Position numbers and translations under genes: made by a program. From Tissierella praeacuta_A (GTDB lineage: Bacteria; Bacillota; Clostridia; Tissierellales; Tissierellaceae), in the NCBI RefSeq assembly GCF_040396155.1, contig NZ_JBEBOY010000013.1:14674-78673 (forward strand): 64,000 nucleotides of DNA, read 5' to 3'. Below are positions 36,532-44,617 of this stretch, one piece after another. Positions within the stretch are counted from its first letter, which is position 1. Every line of letters begins with the position of its first letter. The notes under the pieces were generated by a model. That model ran no database searches, was not told the DNA's origin, and worked only from the letters and a program-made list of their open reading frames with translations.

Positions 36532-36583
36532 TAGACCAAGATTATGTCAGGAATCTGACACAATCTTGGTCTATTTTATTTTT
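36532..36583 (+). terminator. Long hairpin after prdR with an embedded TGTCAG-N4-CTGACA palindrome
   Basis: TAGACCAAGATT (from 36532) pairs with AATCTTGGTCTA (to 36573), and the interior holds TGTCAG-GAAT-CTGACA (36545-36560). The tail is TTTTATTTTT. It can end prdR transcripts, but its apical part matches the site-1 palindrome in arm sequence and spacing, and lies ~155 bp before the -24 element, a normal distance for an enhancer-like site. It may serve both roles. Confidence 0.65.
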
Positions 36584-36710
36584 AAATTAAAAGATAGTTC
36601 ATAAGTAAAAAATTCAATTATTATTATTTCAACCTATAATGCTGAATAAATGAGGATTATGACATTTATATAATATAGAGCATAGTAAATATATTGATAT
36701 TACAAACTTA

Positions 36711-36725
36711 TGGCATAATATTTGC
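36711..36725 (+). promoter_or_regulatory. Sigma-54 (-24/-12) promoter of the prd operon
   Basis: TGGCATAATATTTGC has GG (36712-36713) and GC (36724-36725) separated by exactly 10 nt. The predicted start near 36737 rules out the upstream ATG at 36736 and supports the prdC start at 36778. The activator is very likely PrdR encoded just upstream. Confidence 0.88.
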
Positions 36726-36777
36726 ATTATAAATAATGAAAGATAATTATCAACATTTACTGTTGGGAGGGAAAGAA

Positions 36778-38073
36778 ATGGCATTATATCGAATTCTCCT
36801 AAAGCAGCATGTAGGCGCTCCTTGTACAGCTACTGTAGGAATAAATGATGAAGTATTAAGAGGACAATGTATTGCTGAACCAAATGGCCTCGGAGCTAAG
36901 ATACATTCTAGCGTGTCAGGCAAGGTTATAAGTATAACGGAAGAAGCCATTGAAATAGAAGGAGAAGTTATAGATAAAGAAGATTATGTGAAAATAAAAA
37001 AATGTAATTCCATAGCTGACACTGCCTATGAAGCTGGAATAGTAGGTGCTGGCGGAGCAGGATTTCCATCTTATATAAAACTTAAATCAGAAATACCAGA
37101 TGGTTATGTCATTGCAAATTGTGTAGAATGTGAACCTATTTTAAATCATAATATAAGGCTTTTGGAAGAAAATCCAGAGATAGTTGTAAAAGGCATAAGG
37201 TATGCTATGGAATCTACAAAGGCTCCAAAGGGATATATAGCAATAAAGGCTAAAAATAAGAAGGCTATTGATTCATTAAAGAATGTAATTGGTGAGGCAA
37301 AGGATATTGAAATAGAAGAGCTTAGGGATATGTATCCTATGGGTGAAGAGAGGGCAATAATTCATGAAATCTTTGGTACATGGCTTACCCCAGAACAGCT
37401 GCCTATTGAATCCAAATCTGTAGTTATGAATGGAGAAACTTTAGCAAATCTTACACGAGCCGTTGAAGATTTAAAACCTGTAATTGATAAGGATATTACA
37501 GTGGGAGGTAAATTAAAAAGTGGTAAGGAATCTAATATATTTTTTCAAATGCCTATTGGAACTCCTATAGTTAATCTTATTAATGAATGTGGAGGTATTG
37601 ACGGAGATTTTGGTGAAGTAGTAATTGGAGGACCTTATACAGGAAAGTCTGGAGATATTCATAGTTCTGTAGTCACTAAAATATCTGGAAGTGCCATAGT
37701 CACTATTCCTTTACCAGAATTTAATGGACCAATTGGACTCCTTGTATGTGCATGTGGGGCAGATGAAACTAGACTTAGGGATATAGCTAAGAAGATGAAA
37801 TCAGAAGTTGTAGCCGTAACAAAATGTAAAAATCTCATAGAAGTAAGAGGCATAAACAAATGCTTAACACCAGGAGATTGCCCTGGACAGGTTCAAGGAG
37901 TGATGTATCTTAAAAAGAATGGTGCTAAGAGAATTTTAATATCAAACTGTAGTGATTGTACAAATACTGTAATGTGTTGTGCTCCTAATATGGGTATACC
38001 AGTATATCATCATACTGATCATATATTTAGAACAGTTGATCATGAACTAACGAGAAGACTTCCCATGGAATAA
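36778..38073 (+). CDS. prdC: PrdC, RnfC-like electron transfer protein of proline reductase
   Basis: A 431-aa protein started at the ATG behind GGGAGGG (36764-36770). It begins with a barrel-sandwich domain (GAKIHSSVSGKVISI), then an RnfC-like NADH/flavin-type domain (GIVGAGGAGFPSYIKL, NCVECEPILNHN), and a Cys-rich C-terminus (CLTPGDCPGQVQGV, NCSDCTNTVMCCAPN). PrdC resembles the Rnf NADH-accepting subunit and is thought to pass electrons to PrdB. Some orthologues carry selenocysteine; here the CLTPGDCPG motif has ordinary Cys codons. First gene of the sigma-54 operon. Confidence 0.92.
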   Translation: MALYRILLKQHVGAPCTATVGINDEVLRGQCIAEPNGLGAKIHSSVSGKVISITEEAIEIEGEVIDKEDYVKIKKCNSIADTAYEAGIVGAGGAGFPSYIKLKSEIPDGYVIANCVECEPILNHNIRLLEENPEIVVKGIRYAMESTKAPKGYIAIKAKNKKAIDSLKNVIGEAKDIEIEELRDMYPMGEERAIIHEIFGTWLTPEQLPIESKSVVMNGETLANLTRAVEDLKPVIDKDITVGGKLKSGKESNIFFQMPIGTPIVNLINECGGIDGDFGEVVIGGPYTGKSGDIHSSVVTKISGSAIVTIPLPEFNGPIGLLVCACGADETRLRDIAKKMKSEVVAVTKCKNLIEVRGINKCLTPGDCPGQVQGVMYLKKNGAKRILISNCSDCTNTVMCCAPNMGIPVYHHTDHIFRTVDHELTRRLPME

Positions 38074-38104
38074 GGGAAATAGATTTTATTGAGGAGGTAT
38101 GAAT

Positions 38105-40192
38105 ATGTCAATAAGCGCTGAACAAGCACAAGAACTTAAAAATGAAGTTGCCGTAGTATGCTGTAGAACAGAAGAAGGAACCATAATATCAGCAGATAAT
38201 CTAGAAGACCCAAATATATTTCCTGACCTTGTAGATTCGGGACTACTTTCAATACCAGAAAATGTTGTAAAAATAGGACAGGTTATTGGTGCTAAACTTC
38301 TAAAGACTATTGATTCCTTAACACCTATAACACCAGAGATTGTAGAGGGGATAAAGGATGAAGAATTAACTGATATAAGTCCAGAGGACATTTTAGATTC
38401 AGATGAAAAGGCAGTTTTTAAATTTAATATGAAATCTGGAGATATAATTAAGGCAACTGATTTAGAATCTCCAATGAATTTTGAGAAACTGGAAGATTCA
38501 CTCCTTATTAAACTTAATGATGGAGTATTAACAAGAGGAGAAGTTATTGGAGCAAAGCTTAATCAAGATGTGCCAGCCCTTACACCTGTTACTCCAAATA
38601 TGCTAGAAGGGTTTATTATAGAATCTAAACATCAAGAAACACCTGTTATAGGAAGTACTGTACAAGGTGGAGTATTAAAAATAAAAATTGCTGAAGGAAA
38701 AGGAATAGATATCGAGGTCCCATTGGGAGGCTATTCAATATCACCAACTTCAGTAATGCCAGTACAGAATGTAGCAGCAGAAGTTACTTCACAGTCAGAA
38801 ATAGTAGAGACAAAGAATATGGAAGCTCCTCCTAAAGAAATTAGGAGACTTGTTAAAAAACATTTCCAAATAGACGAAGTTAAATTCGGAGCAGAAACTA
38901 AAATTGATGGAACTACATTATATATTAGAGAAAACATTGGAGAAGATGCAATAAAAGTAGATGAATTAGTTAAAAAAATAAAGGTAGAAATAATTACGCC
39001 TGATAAATATAATATGTATTCAGAAACCATAATGGATGTCCAGCCTATAGCTGCAAAGGAAGAGGGAAGTAAATTAGGTACAGGAGTAACTAGAGTGCTT
39101 GATGGTGTAATTATGATGGTAACTGGTACTGATGAAAATGGAGTTCAAATTGGGGAATTTGGTTCATCAGAAGGTATTCTTGAAGAGAATATTATGTGGG
39201 GAAGACCTGGGGCTCCTGATAAAGGTGAAATATTTATAAAAACTGAAGTTGTAATTAAAGAACATACTAATATGGAAAGACCAGGACCTCTTGCAGCACA
39301 TAAAGCTACAGATTTTATTACACAAGAGATTAGAGATGCATTAAAGAAAATAGATGAGTCCTTAGTAGTAAAAGAAGAAGTATTTGTTCAGACAAGAAGA
39401 CCTGGAAAGAAAAAGGTTGTAATAGTTAAAGAAATCATGGGGCAAGGTGCAATGCATGATAATTTAATTCTTCCTATGGAACCAGTTGGAGTGCTAGGGG
39501 CTAAACCAAATGTTGACCTTGGTAATGTTCCTATAGTTTGTTCACCATTAGAAATATTAGATGGAGCTATACATGCACTTACTTGTATAGGACCTGCATC
39601 TAAGGAATGTTCAAGACATTATTGGAGAGAGCCTCTTGTAATGGAAGCACTTAAAGATGAAGAACTGGATCTATGTGCAGTTATACTAGTTGGAAGTCCT
39701 CAAATCAACTCTGAGAAATTCTATGTATCTGAAAGAGTTGGTATGACAGTTGAAGCTATGGATGTTGATGGTGCCTTTGTTACTACAGAGGGATTTGGAA
39801 ATAACCATATTGATTTCGCCAGTCATATTGAACAAATAGGTATGAGAGGAATACCAGTAGTTGGCTCATCATTCTGTGCAGTTCAAGGTGCATTAGTAGT
39901 TGGTAATAAATATATGACACATATGATAGACCATAATAAATCAGAGGCAGGAATTGAAAATGAAGTATTATCCTGTAATACATTGACTAAAGAAGATGCT
40001 ATTAGGGCTGTTGCTATGCTAAAAGCTGCTATTGCCAATGAACAAGTAGCTCAGCCTGAGAGGAAATGGAATCCAAATGTTAAGGAAAATAATCTAGAGT
40101 TAATAGAGAAAGCTGTAGGAACTAAAATTGAGAGACCAGATAATGAGACTTCAATTCCTATGAGTGATAAAAGAAGAGAAAAATATAGTTAA
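38105..40192 (+). CDS. prdA: PrdA, D-proline reductase pyruvoyl-subunit proprotein
   Basis: A 695-aa precursor; the ATG at 38105 has GAGGAGG 7 nt upstream, whereas the ATG at 38099 is too close. In the family the proprotein cleaves itself before a Cys, which becomes a catalytic pyruvoyl group. The site is visible as ALT-CIGPASKE with Cys494 (codon 39584-39586), giving a ~202-residue C-terminal subunit, close to the known 23-kDa size. The N-terminal piece is larger than usual because a ~68-residue module (residues 15-82) is repeated at 103-169 (shared G-x-II-x-A..LE.P, VIGAKL, LTP.TP). It reduces D-proline to 5-aminovalerate with PrdB. Confidence 0.94.
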   Translation: MSISAEQAQELKNEVAVVCCRTEEGTIISADNLEDPNIFPDLVDSGLLSIPENVVKIGQVIGAKLLKTIDSLTPITPEIVEGIKDEELTDISPEDILDSDEKAVFKFNMKSGDIIKATDLESPMNFEKLEDSLLIKLNDGVLTRGEVIGAKLNQDVPALTPVTPNMLEGFIIESKHQETPVIGSTVQGGVLKIKIAEGKGIDIEVPLGGYSISPTSVMPVQNVAAEVTSQSEIVETKNMEAPPKEIRRLVKKHFQIDEVKFGAETKIDGTTLYIRENIGEDAIKVDELVKKIKVEIITPDKYNMYSETIMDVQPIAAKEEGSKLGTGVTRVLDGVIMMVTGTDENGVQIGEFGSSEGILEENIMWGRPGAPDKGEIFIKTEVVIKEHTNMERPGPLAAHKATDFITQEIRDALKKIDESLVVKEEVFVQTRRPGKKKVVIVKEIMGQGAMHDNLILPMEPVGVLGAKPNVDLGNVPIVCSPLEILDGAIHALTCIGPASKECSRHYWREPLVMEALKDEELDLCAVILVGSPQINSEKFYVSERVGMTVEAMDVDGAFVTTEGFGNNHIDFASHIEQIGMRGIPVVGSSFCAVQGALVVGNKYMTHMIDHNKSEAGIENEVLSCNTLTKEDAIRAVAMLKAAIANEQVAQPERKWNPNVKENNLELIEKAVGTKIERPDNETSIPMSDKRREKYS

Positions 40193-40210
40193 TAGAATTA
40201 GGGTGTTGAA

Positions 40211-40459
40211 ATGAAATATATTGATAATGTAAGGTATATGGAAGGTATTATTGTTGAAGTAAGTGATGGTGCTGTAAGTATAGATTTTAAAGGAAGATTA
40301 GGATTTTTAAAAATTCCAATGAGAATGTTAATTACTGACTATCCTCTAGAATTAGGTCAGGAAGTTTGCCTTAATATGAGTTATGTAGAGGTTTTGAATC
40401 CAATACCAAATGAGAAATATATAAGTAATTTAGACAAGAAAAGGAATAAGGAGGTATAA
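40211..40459 (+). CDS. Small conserved protein between prdA and prdB (CBO2463/CBO2479 family)
   Basis: An 82-aa soluble, beta-rich protein (MEGIIVEVSDGAVSIDFKGRLGFLKIPMRMLI) with a charged C-terminal tail. Its position between prdA and prdB is conserved in clostridial proline reductase loci. It ends 2 nt before prdB. Function not known; the small barrel-like sequence suggests an assembly or binding role, which is inference. Confidence 0.8.
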   Translation: MKYIDNVRYMEGIIVEVSDGAVSIDFKGRLGFLKIPMRMLITDYPLELGQEVCLNMSYVEVLNPIPNEKYISNLDKKRNKEV

Positions 40460-40461
40460 AG

Positions 40462-41187
40462 ATGAGTCTAACAGTAGTGAAGGGATTACAATCTGAAATA
40501 TTCGTACCAATTACACCGAATCCAGTATGGACTCCTGTGACTAAAGAGTTAAAAGATATGAGCGTTGCTTTAGTTACAGCAGCTGGGGTTCATGATAAAA
40601 AAGATAAAAGATTTAATCTTGCAGGAGACTTTTCTTTTAGAGAAGTTAGAGATACAACTCCATCTAGTGAATTAATGGTATCTCATGGGGGATATGATAA
40701 CGGAGATGTAAATAAGGATATTAACTGTATGTTTCCAATAGATAGATTGCATGAACTTGTTAAGGACGGCGTAATTAAAGCTGTTGCTCCAGTTCATATT
40801 GGTTTTATGGGCGGTGGAGGTAATCAAGAGAAATTCAAAAATGAAACCGGACCTAAAATTGCAAGTATACTTAAAGAAGAAGGAGTAGATGCAGTACTGA
40901 TGACTGCAGGATGAGGAACTTGCCACCGCTCTGCCGTGATTGTGCAGAGAGCGATTGAGGAAGCAGGTATACCTACTATTATAATAGCTGCCCTTCCTCC
41001 AGTAGTAAGACAGAATGGTACTCCTAGAGCCGTTGCTCCATTAGTACCTATGGGAGCAAATGCAGGAGCTCCCAATGATGTAGAAATGCAATATAATATT
41101 TGTAGAGAAACATTACAAAAACTAATAGAAATTGATACTCCAGGGAAAATAGTTTCACTTCCATATGAATATATAGCGAAGGTTTAA
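40462..41187 (+). CDS. prdB: PrdB, selenocysteine-containing D-proline reductase subunit
   Basis: A 241-aa selenoprotein read through the in-frame TGA at 40912-40914 (residue 151). The upstream frame ends ...AVLMTAG and the downstream frame continues GTCHRSAVIVQRAIEEAG without a new start, giving a U-x-x-C redox motif typical of the glycine/proline reductase B family. A hairpin begins 13 nt after the TGA. Gene callers that treat TGA as stop will split it into two false ORFs (40462-40914 and 40936-41187). With PrdA it forms the proline reductase complex. RBS AAGGAGG 7 nt upstream. Confidence 0.96.
40912..40953 (+). promoter_or_regulatory. UGA selenocysteine codon with bacterial SECIS hairpin in prdB
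   Basis: After TGA (40912-40914), CGCTCTGC (40927-40934) pairs with GCAG..AGCG (40944-40953, AG bulge) around a 9-nt loop CGTGATTGT. Distance and size fit bacterial SECIS elements that bind SelB with its loop 16-37 nt after the UGA. Confidence 0.85.
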
Positions 41188-41286
41188 GATAAATAATAAA
41201 TTTATCAGAAATGGATTGCAGATATATGAAATATAGCTGTAATCTTATCTGATAAATAGTTATAATGAAAGAGGAATGATGATAAA

Positions 41287-42054
41287 ATGTTTGAAAAGGA
41301 TGAAATTGAAAAAAGGAGACTTGTGATAAAAAGTTTCCATATAGATAAAGTAGAGATTTCATCTAAAACATCTATTGAAGATGGGACCTTAACAATAAAT
41401 AAAATATTAATTGATGAAATATTAAAATCAGAGCCTTTAATTGAAAGGATAGAACTAAATATAATAGAGCCAGGAGATCATAATAGATGGACTAATAGCA
41501 TAATGGATATAATACCTATATCTACTAAGGTTTTAGGAGGCTTAGGTGAGGGCATTACTCATACCATTACAGGGGTTTACTTTATGCTTACGGGAGTTGA
41601 TGCCGAAGGAGTTCAAGTTGCAGAATTTGGTTCATCGGAAGGAATATTAAAGGACCAGTTATTTTTAAATAGGGCTGGTACTCCAGCAGAGACGGATATT
41701 ATTATTTCCTTTGGTGTGGTGCTTAAAGCTGGAGAAGGGCATCATAGACCTGGGCCAACAGCTGCTCATAGAGCCTGTGATAAAATGGTACAGGATATTA
41801 GAGAAGTTCTAAAAAGGTTAAAAGGCAATAGTTATACTGAAAGACATGAATACTATGATGTAGTAAGATCTGGAAAGAAAAAGGTAGTTATAATAAAACA
41901 AGTTGCTGGACAAGGTGCCATGTATGATACTCAATTATTCTCAAAGGAGCCATCTGGATTTGCAGGAGGACGGTCTATAATAGATATGGGAAATATGCCT
42001 GTTATACTTAGCCCCAACGAGTATAGAGATGGTGCAATAAGAGCTATGCACTGA
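41287..42054 (+). CDS. prdD: PrdD, homologue of the PrdA N-terminal part
   Basis: A 255-aa protein that aligns with PrdA from RRLVKKHFQIDEV to the processing site: shared IMDI.PI, GEGITHTITGV, FGSSEGIL, RPGP.AAH.A, GKKKVVI and GQGAM. It ends DGAIRAMH-stop exactly where PrdA reads DGAIHALT before its cleavage Cys. The terminal TGA at 42052 is a true stop: reading through gives an unrelated sequence. Function in proline reductase is not settled; a structural or accessory role is likely. Confidence 0.88.
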   Translation: MFEKDEIEKRRLVIKSFHIDKVEISSKTSIEDGTLTINKILIDEILKSEPLIERIELNIIEPGDHNRWTNSIMDIIPISTKVLGGLGEGITHTITGVYFMLTGVDAEGVQVAEFGSSEGILKDQLFLNRAGTPAETDIIISFGVVLKAGEGHHRPGPTAAHRACDKMVQDIREVLKRLKGNSYTERHEYYDVVRSGKKKVVIIKQVAGQGAMYDTQLFSKEPSGFAGGRSIIDMGNMPVILSPNEYRDGAIRAMH

Positions 42055-42074
42055 TTAAAGGATGGTGTATATAT

Positions 42075-42542
42075 ATGGGAATTGGACCTTCAACAAAAGA
42101 GACTACTCTACACCATTTTAGAGATCCAATATTAAAGATAGTCTCTAACGATAAGGATATTGAGTTATTAGGAATTGTTATTGTAGGAACACCTCAAGAT
42201 AATGAGGAAAAATATTTTGTTGGTAAGAGGGCTGCTGCTTGGGTAGAGGCCATGAGAGCTGACGGAGTAATAATATCTGCAGATGGTTGGGGAAACAGCC
42301 ATGTAGATTATGCAAATACCATAGAAGAAATAGGAAAGAGAAACATCCCAGTAGTAGGAATTAGTTTTGTTGGTACTCAAGCTCAATTTGTTGTAAAGAA
42401 TAGATATATGGATACTATAGTAGATATTAATAAATCTAAGGATGGAATAGAAACGGAAGTAGTTGGAGAAAACACATTATCAGAATTGGATGCTAAAAAA
42501 GCCTTAGCATTGTTGAAATTAAAGATGAGAAATAAAGAATAG
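42075..42542 (+). CDS. prdE: PrdE, homologue of the PrdA C-terminal (pyruvoyl) part
   Basis: A 155-aa protein starting MGIGPSTKETTLHHFRDP, which aligns with PrdA from CIGPASKECSRHYWREP onward (IVGTPQDNEEKYFV, DGVIISADGWGNSHVDYA, VVGISFVGTQAQFVV). The catalytic Cys position is Gly here, so it cannot form a pyruvoyl group. The RBS AAAGGATGG lies 9 nt upstream. prdD plus prdE thus equals PrdA split at its processing point, in a different frame with a 20-nt gap. Confidence 0.88.
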   Translation: MGIGPSTKETTLHHFRDPILKIVSNDKDIELLGIVIVGTPQDNEEKYFVGKRAAAWVEAMRADGVIISADGWGNSHVDYANTIEEIGKRNIPVVGISFVGTQAQFVVKNRYMDTIVDINKSKDGIETEVVGENTLSELDAKKALALLKLKMRNKE

Positions 42543-42607
42543 AAATTAGTGTATTATCCATATAAAAGATTGTTAAATGTCAAACTATAATTAAAGGAGA
42601 AGGGGAC

Positions 42608-43615
42608 ATGAAATTTAGTAAAAGTTTACACGCAATTGATTCACATACAATGGGAGAGGCAACTAGAGTAATAACCTGTGGTTTACCAGTTATATCAGGT
42701 AAAACTATGGCAGAGAAAAAAGAGTACTTAGAAAAAAATTTAGATTATATAAGAACAGCTGTAATGCATGAACCAAGAGGTCATAGTGATATGTTCGGTT
42801 CTATAATTACTGCCCCGACTTTGCCAGAGGCAGATTTAGGCATAATATTTATGGATGGTGGCGGATATTTAAACATGTGTGGTCATGGAACTATTGGTGC
42901 ATCTACTATTGCAGTAGAAACTGGAATGGTAGAAGTTACTGAGCCAATTACAAATATAGTATTAGAAGCACCTGCTGGGTTAGTTAAAGCCCAAGTAAAG
43001 GTTGAAAATGGAAAGGCTAAGGAAGTTTCTGTAATTAATGTACCTTCCTTCTTATATAAAAAAGATGTACAAGTAGATGTACCTGATATAGGAAGGGTAA
43101 CATTTGATATTTCTTTTGGAGGCAGTTTCTTCGCCATAGTAAAAGATACAGAATTAAAAGTAGATATTGATTCAAAGAATACTAATATTATAATTGAAAG
43201 AGCAATGAAGCTAAGAGAGATTATTAACAAAGAAATCCAAGTACAACATCCAACACAATTACATATAAAGACAGTTGATTTGGTTGAAGTATATGGAAAT
43301 CCCAAGAGTGAAGATGCAGATTATCAGAATGTAGTAGTTTTTGGAGCAGGTCAAGCAGACAGATCACCTTGTGGAACTGGTACAAGTGCTAAGATGGCAA
43401 CATTGTATGCTAAAGGAGAATTAGGTATTAATGAATCTTTTGTATATGAGAGTATTATAAATACTAAATTCAAGGGGAGAGTCCTAGAAGAAACTACAGT
43501 TGGTGAATTCAAAGCTATAATACCTGAAATAACAGGAGCGGCTTTTATAACAGGATTTAATCATTTTGTAATTGATGATGATGATCCAGTAAAGTATGGA
43601 TTCCTTTTAAAGTAA
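42608..43615 (+). CDS. prdF: Proline racemase
   Basis: A 335-aa enzyme with both catalytic Cys motifs of the family: MCGHGTIGAS (first Cys) and DRSPCGTGTSAKMA (second Cys), plus the HTMGEATRV start segment. It converts L-proline to D-proline, the substrate for PrdA/PrdB. Last gene of the prd operon, with AAAGGAGAAGGG upstream, and closed by a perfect palindromic terminator. Confidence 0.96.
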   Translation: MKFSKSLHAIDSHTMGEATRVITCGLPVISGKTMAEKKEYLEKNLDYIRTAVMHEPRGHSDMFGSIITAPTLPEADLGIIFMDGGGYLNMCGHGTIGASTIAVETGMVEVTEPITNIVLEAPAGLVKAQVKVENGKAKEVSVINVPSFLYKKDVQVDVPDIGRVTFDISFGGSFFAIVKDTELKVDIDSKNTNIIIERAMKLREIINKEIQVQHPTQLHIKTVDLVEVYGNPKSEDADYQNVVVFGAGQADRSPCGTGTSAKMATLYAKGELGINESFVYESIINTKFKGRVLEETTVGEFKAIIPEITGAAFITGFNHFVIDDDDPVKYGFLLK

Positions 43616-43668
43616 AATCAAAAATCATCCTTGATTAATCAAGGATGATTTTTGATTTTGTTTATTTT
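43614..43668. terminator. Perfect 46-nt palindromic terminator between prdF and dps
   Basis: 43614-43636 and 43637-43659 are exact inverted copies (AAAATCAAAAATCATCCTTG start), bounded by A and T runs. It begins in the prdF stop codon and ends next to the convergent dps stop, so it serves both. Confidence 0.88.
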
Positions 43669-44096
43669 AACATAGAATTTAAAAACCATATATTTTTGCT
43701 GTAATATGCAACATAGTCTTCAAATATAGCAACAGTTTCAAAATCTCCTTCTTCATCGGATATATTTCTGATATTAGTTGCTAGCTCTTTCATTAACTTC
43801 ATATCCTTTTTGATAATTTCTAAAGATTCTTTTACTGAAAATTCTTTTGCTTTAATTTCTTCAATATCAGCTTTTTCTAGATATTCAGATATAGTTGATA
43901 TTGGCATTTCATTTTTCATTTTCAATAATTCTGCTACTTCATCTAGATTTTCAAACAATTTGTCATAAACTTCTTCTGTAAAATTATGAACTTGCATAAA
44001 TTGACTTCCTACTACATTCCAGTGAATATTATGCATTTTTACATTCAATACAGCCAAGTTTGATAAATATTTTTGTAATAAATCAATATGTTTCAT
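43662..44096 (-). CDS. Dps/ferritin-like DNA-protecting protein
   Basis: A 144-aa four-helix protein. MHNIHWNVVGSQFMQVHNFTEEVYDKLFENLDEVAE carries the Dps ferroxidase pattern (His, His, then Asp/Glu). Such 12-mers store iron and use H2O2, protecting DNA. AAGGAGG sits before the ATG. It is divergent from an HxlR regulator gene. Forms part of the oxygen-defence theme with perR and rubrerythrin 2.5 kb away. Confidence 0.9.
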   Translation of the reverse strand: MKHIDLLQKYLSNLAVLNVKMHNIHWNVVGSQFMQVHNFTEEVYDKLFENLDEVAELLKMKNEMPISTISEYLEKADIEEIKAKEFSVKESLEIIKKDMKLMKELATNIRNISDEEGDFETVAIFEDYVAYYSKNIWFLNSMLK

Positions 44097-44217
44097 AATA
44101 TATACCTCCTTAAAATTTTTAATTTATATAAACATTAATTAATATCTTTTATTAACTATATTATATGATAAAATATAAGTAACAAAAAGGCACAAATATG
44201 TTCGTAGGGGTGAAATT

Positions 44218-44523
44218 GTGAAGAATAAAATATATAATGGATTTGAAATTGTACAGGATTTAATTAAGCTTAGATGGGTACCTGAAATACTCAAGTCTAT
44301 TCAGCTTGGGAATCAAAGATATAGTGATATTTTAAATAGTATCCCATATATGAGTCATACTGAATTAAATAGGAAATTATCCATACTTGTAGAGAAGAAA
44401 GTTATAGATAAAAGAATTGAGGATAATAATACCTGCTATTCCTTACTTAACTTTGGTAAGGATTTAGTGCATATATTTTATCACTTGGAGGATTTAGAAG
44501 ACAAGTATTTTCAACATTCTTAG
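44218..44523 (+). CDS. HxlR family transcriptional regulator
   Basis: A 101-aa winged-helix protein (LIKLRWVPEILKSIQLGNQRYSDILNSIPYMSHTELNRKLSILVEKKVIDK) with the HxlR layout. The GTG start has AGGGG 7 nt upstream. HxlR proteins often respond to redox or electrophile stress. Divergent from dps, 121 bp between starts. Confidence 0.85.
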   Translation: MKNKIYNGFEIVQDLIKLRWVPEILKSIQLGNQRYSDILNSIPYMSHTELNRKLSILVEKKVIDKRIEDNNTCYSLLNFGKDLVHIFYHLEDLEDKYFQHS

Positions 44524-44617
44524 AGAAGTTTAATATAAAAATAATTTAATCCTATTAAAATTACTAATTTTAATAGGATTATTTATATTTTATTCTATTC
44601 TATTCTATAATTTTATA

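Noticed and set aside
36736..36777. Longer prdC with start at 36736
   Set aside because: The -12 element ends at 36725, so the transcript begins about here; the ATG at 36778 has a strong GGGAGGG.
40936..41187. Separate 83-aa gene starting at 40936
   Set aside because: It is the in-frame continuation of prdB after the UGA selenocysteine codon and lacks its own ribosome binding site.
42052..42110. Second selenocysteine at the prdD TGA
   Set aside because: Reading through gives LKDGVYIWELDL, unrelated to PrdA, while the conserved IGPSTKE sequence is in another frame starting at ATG 42075 with its own RBS.
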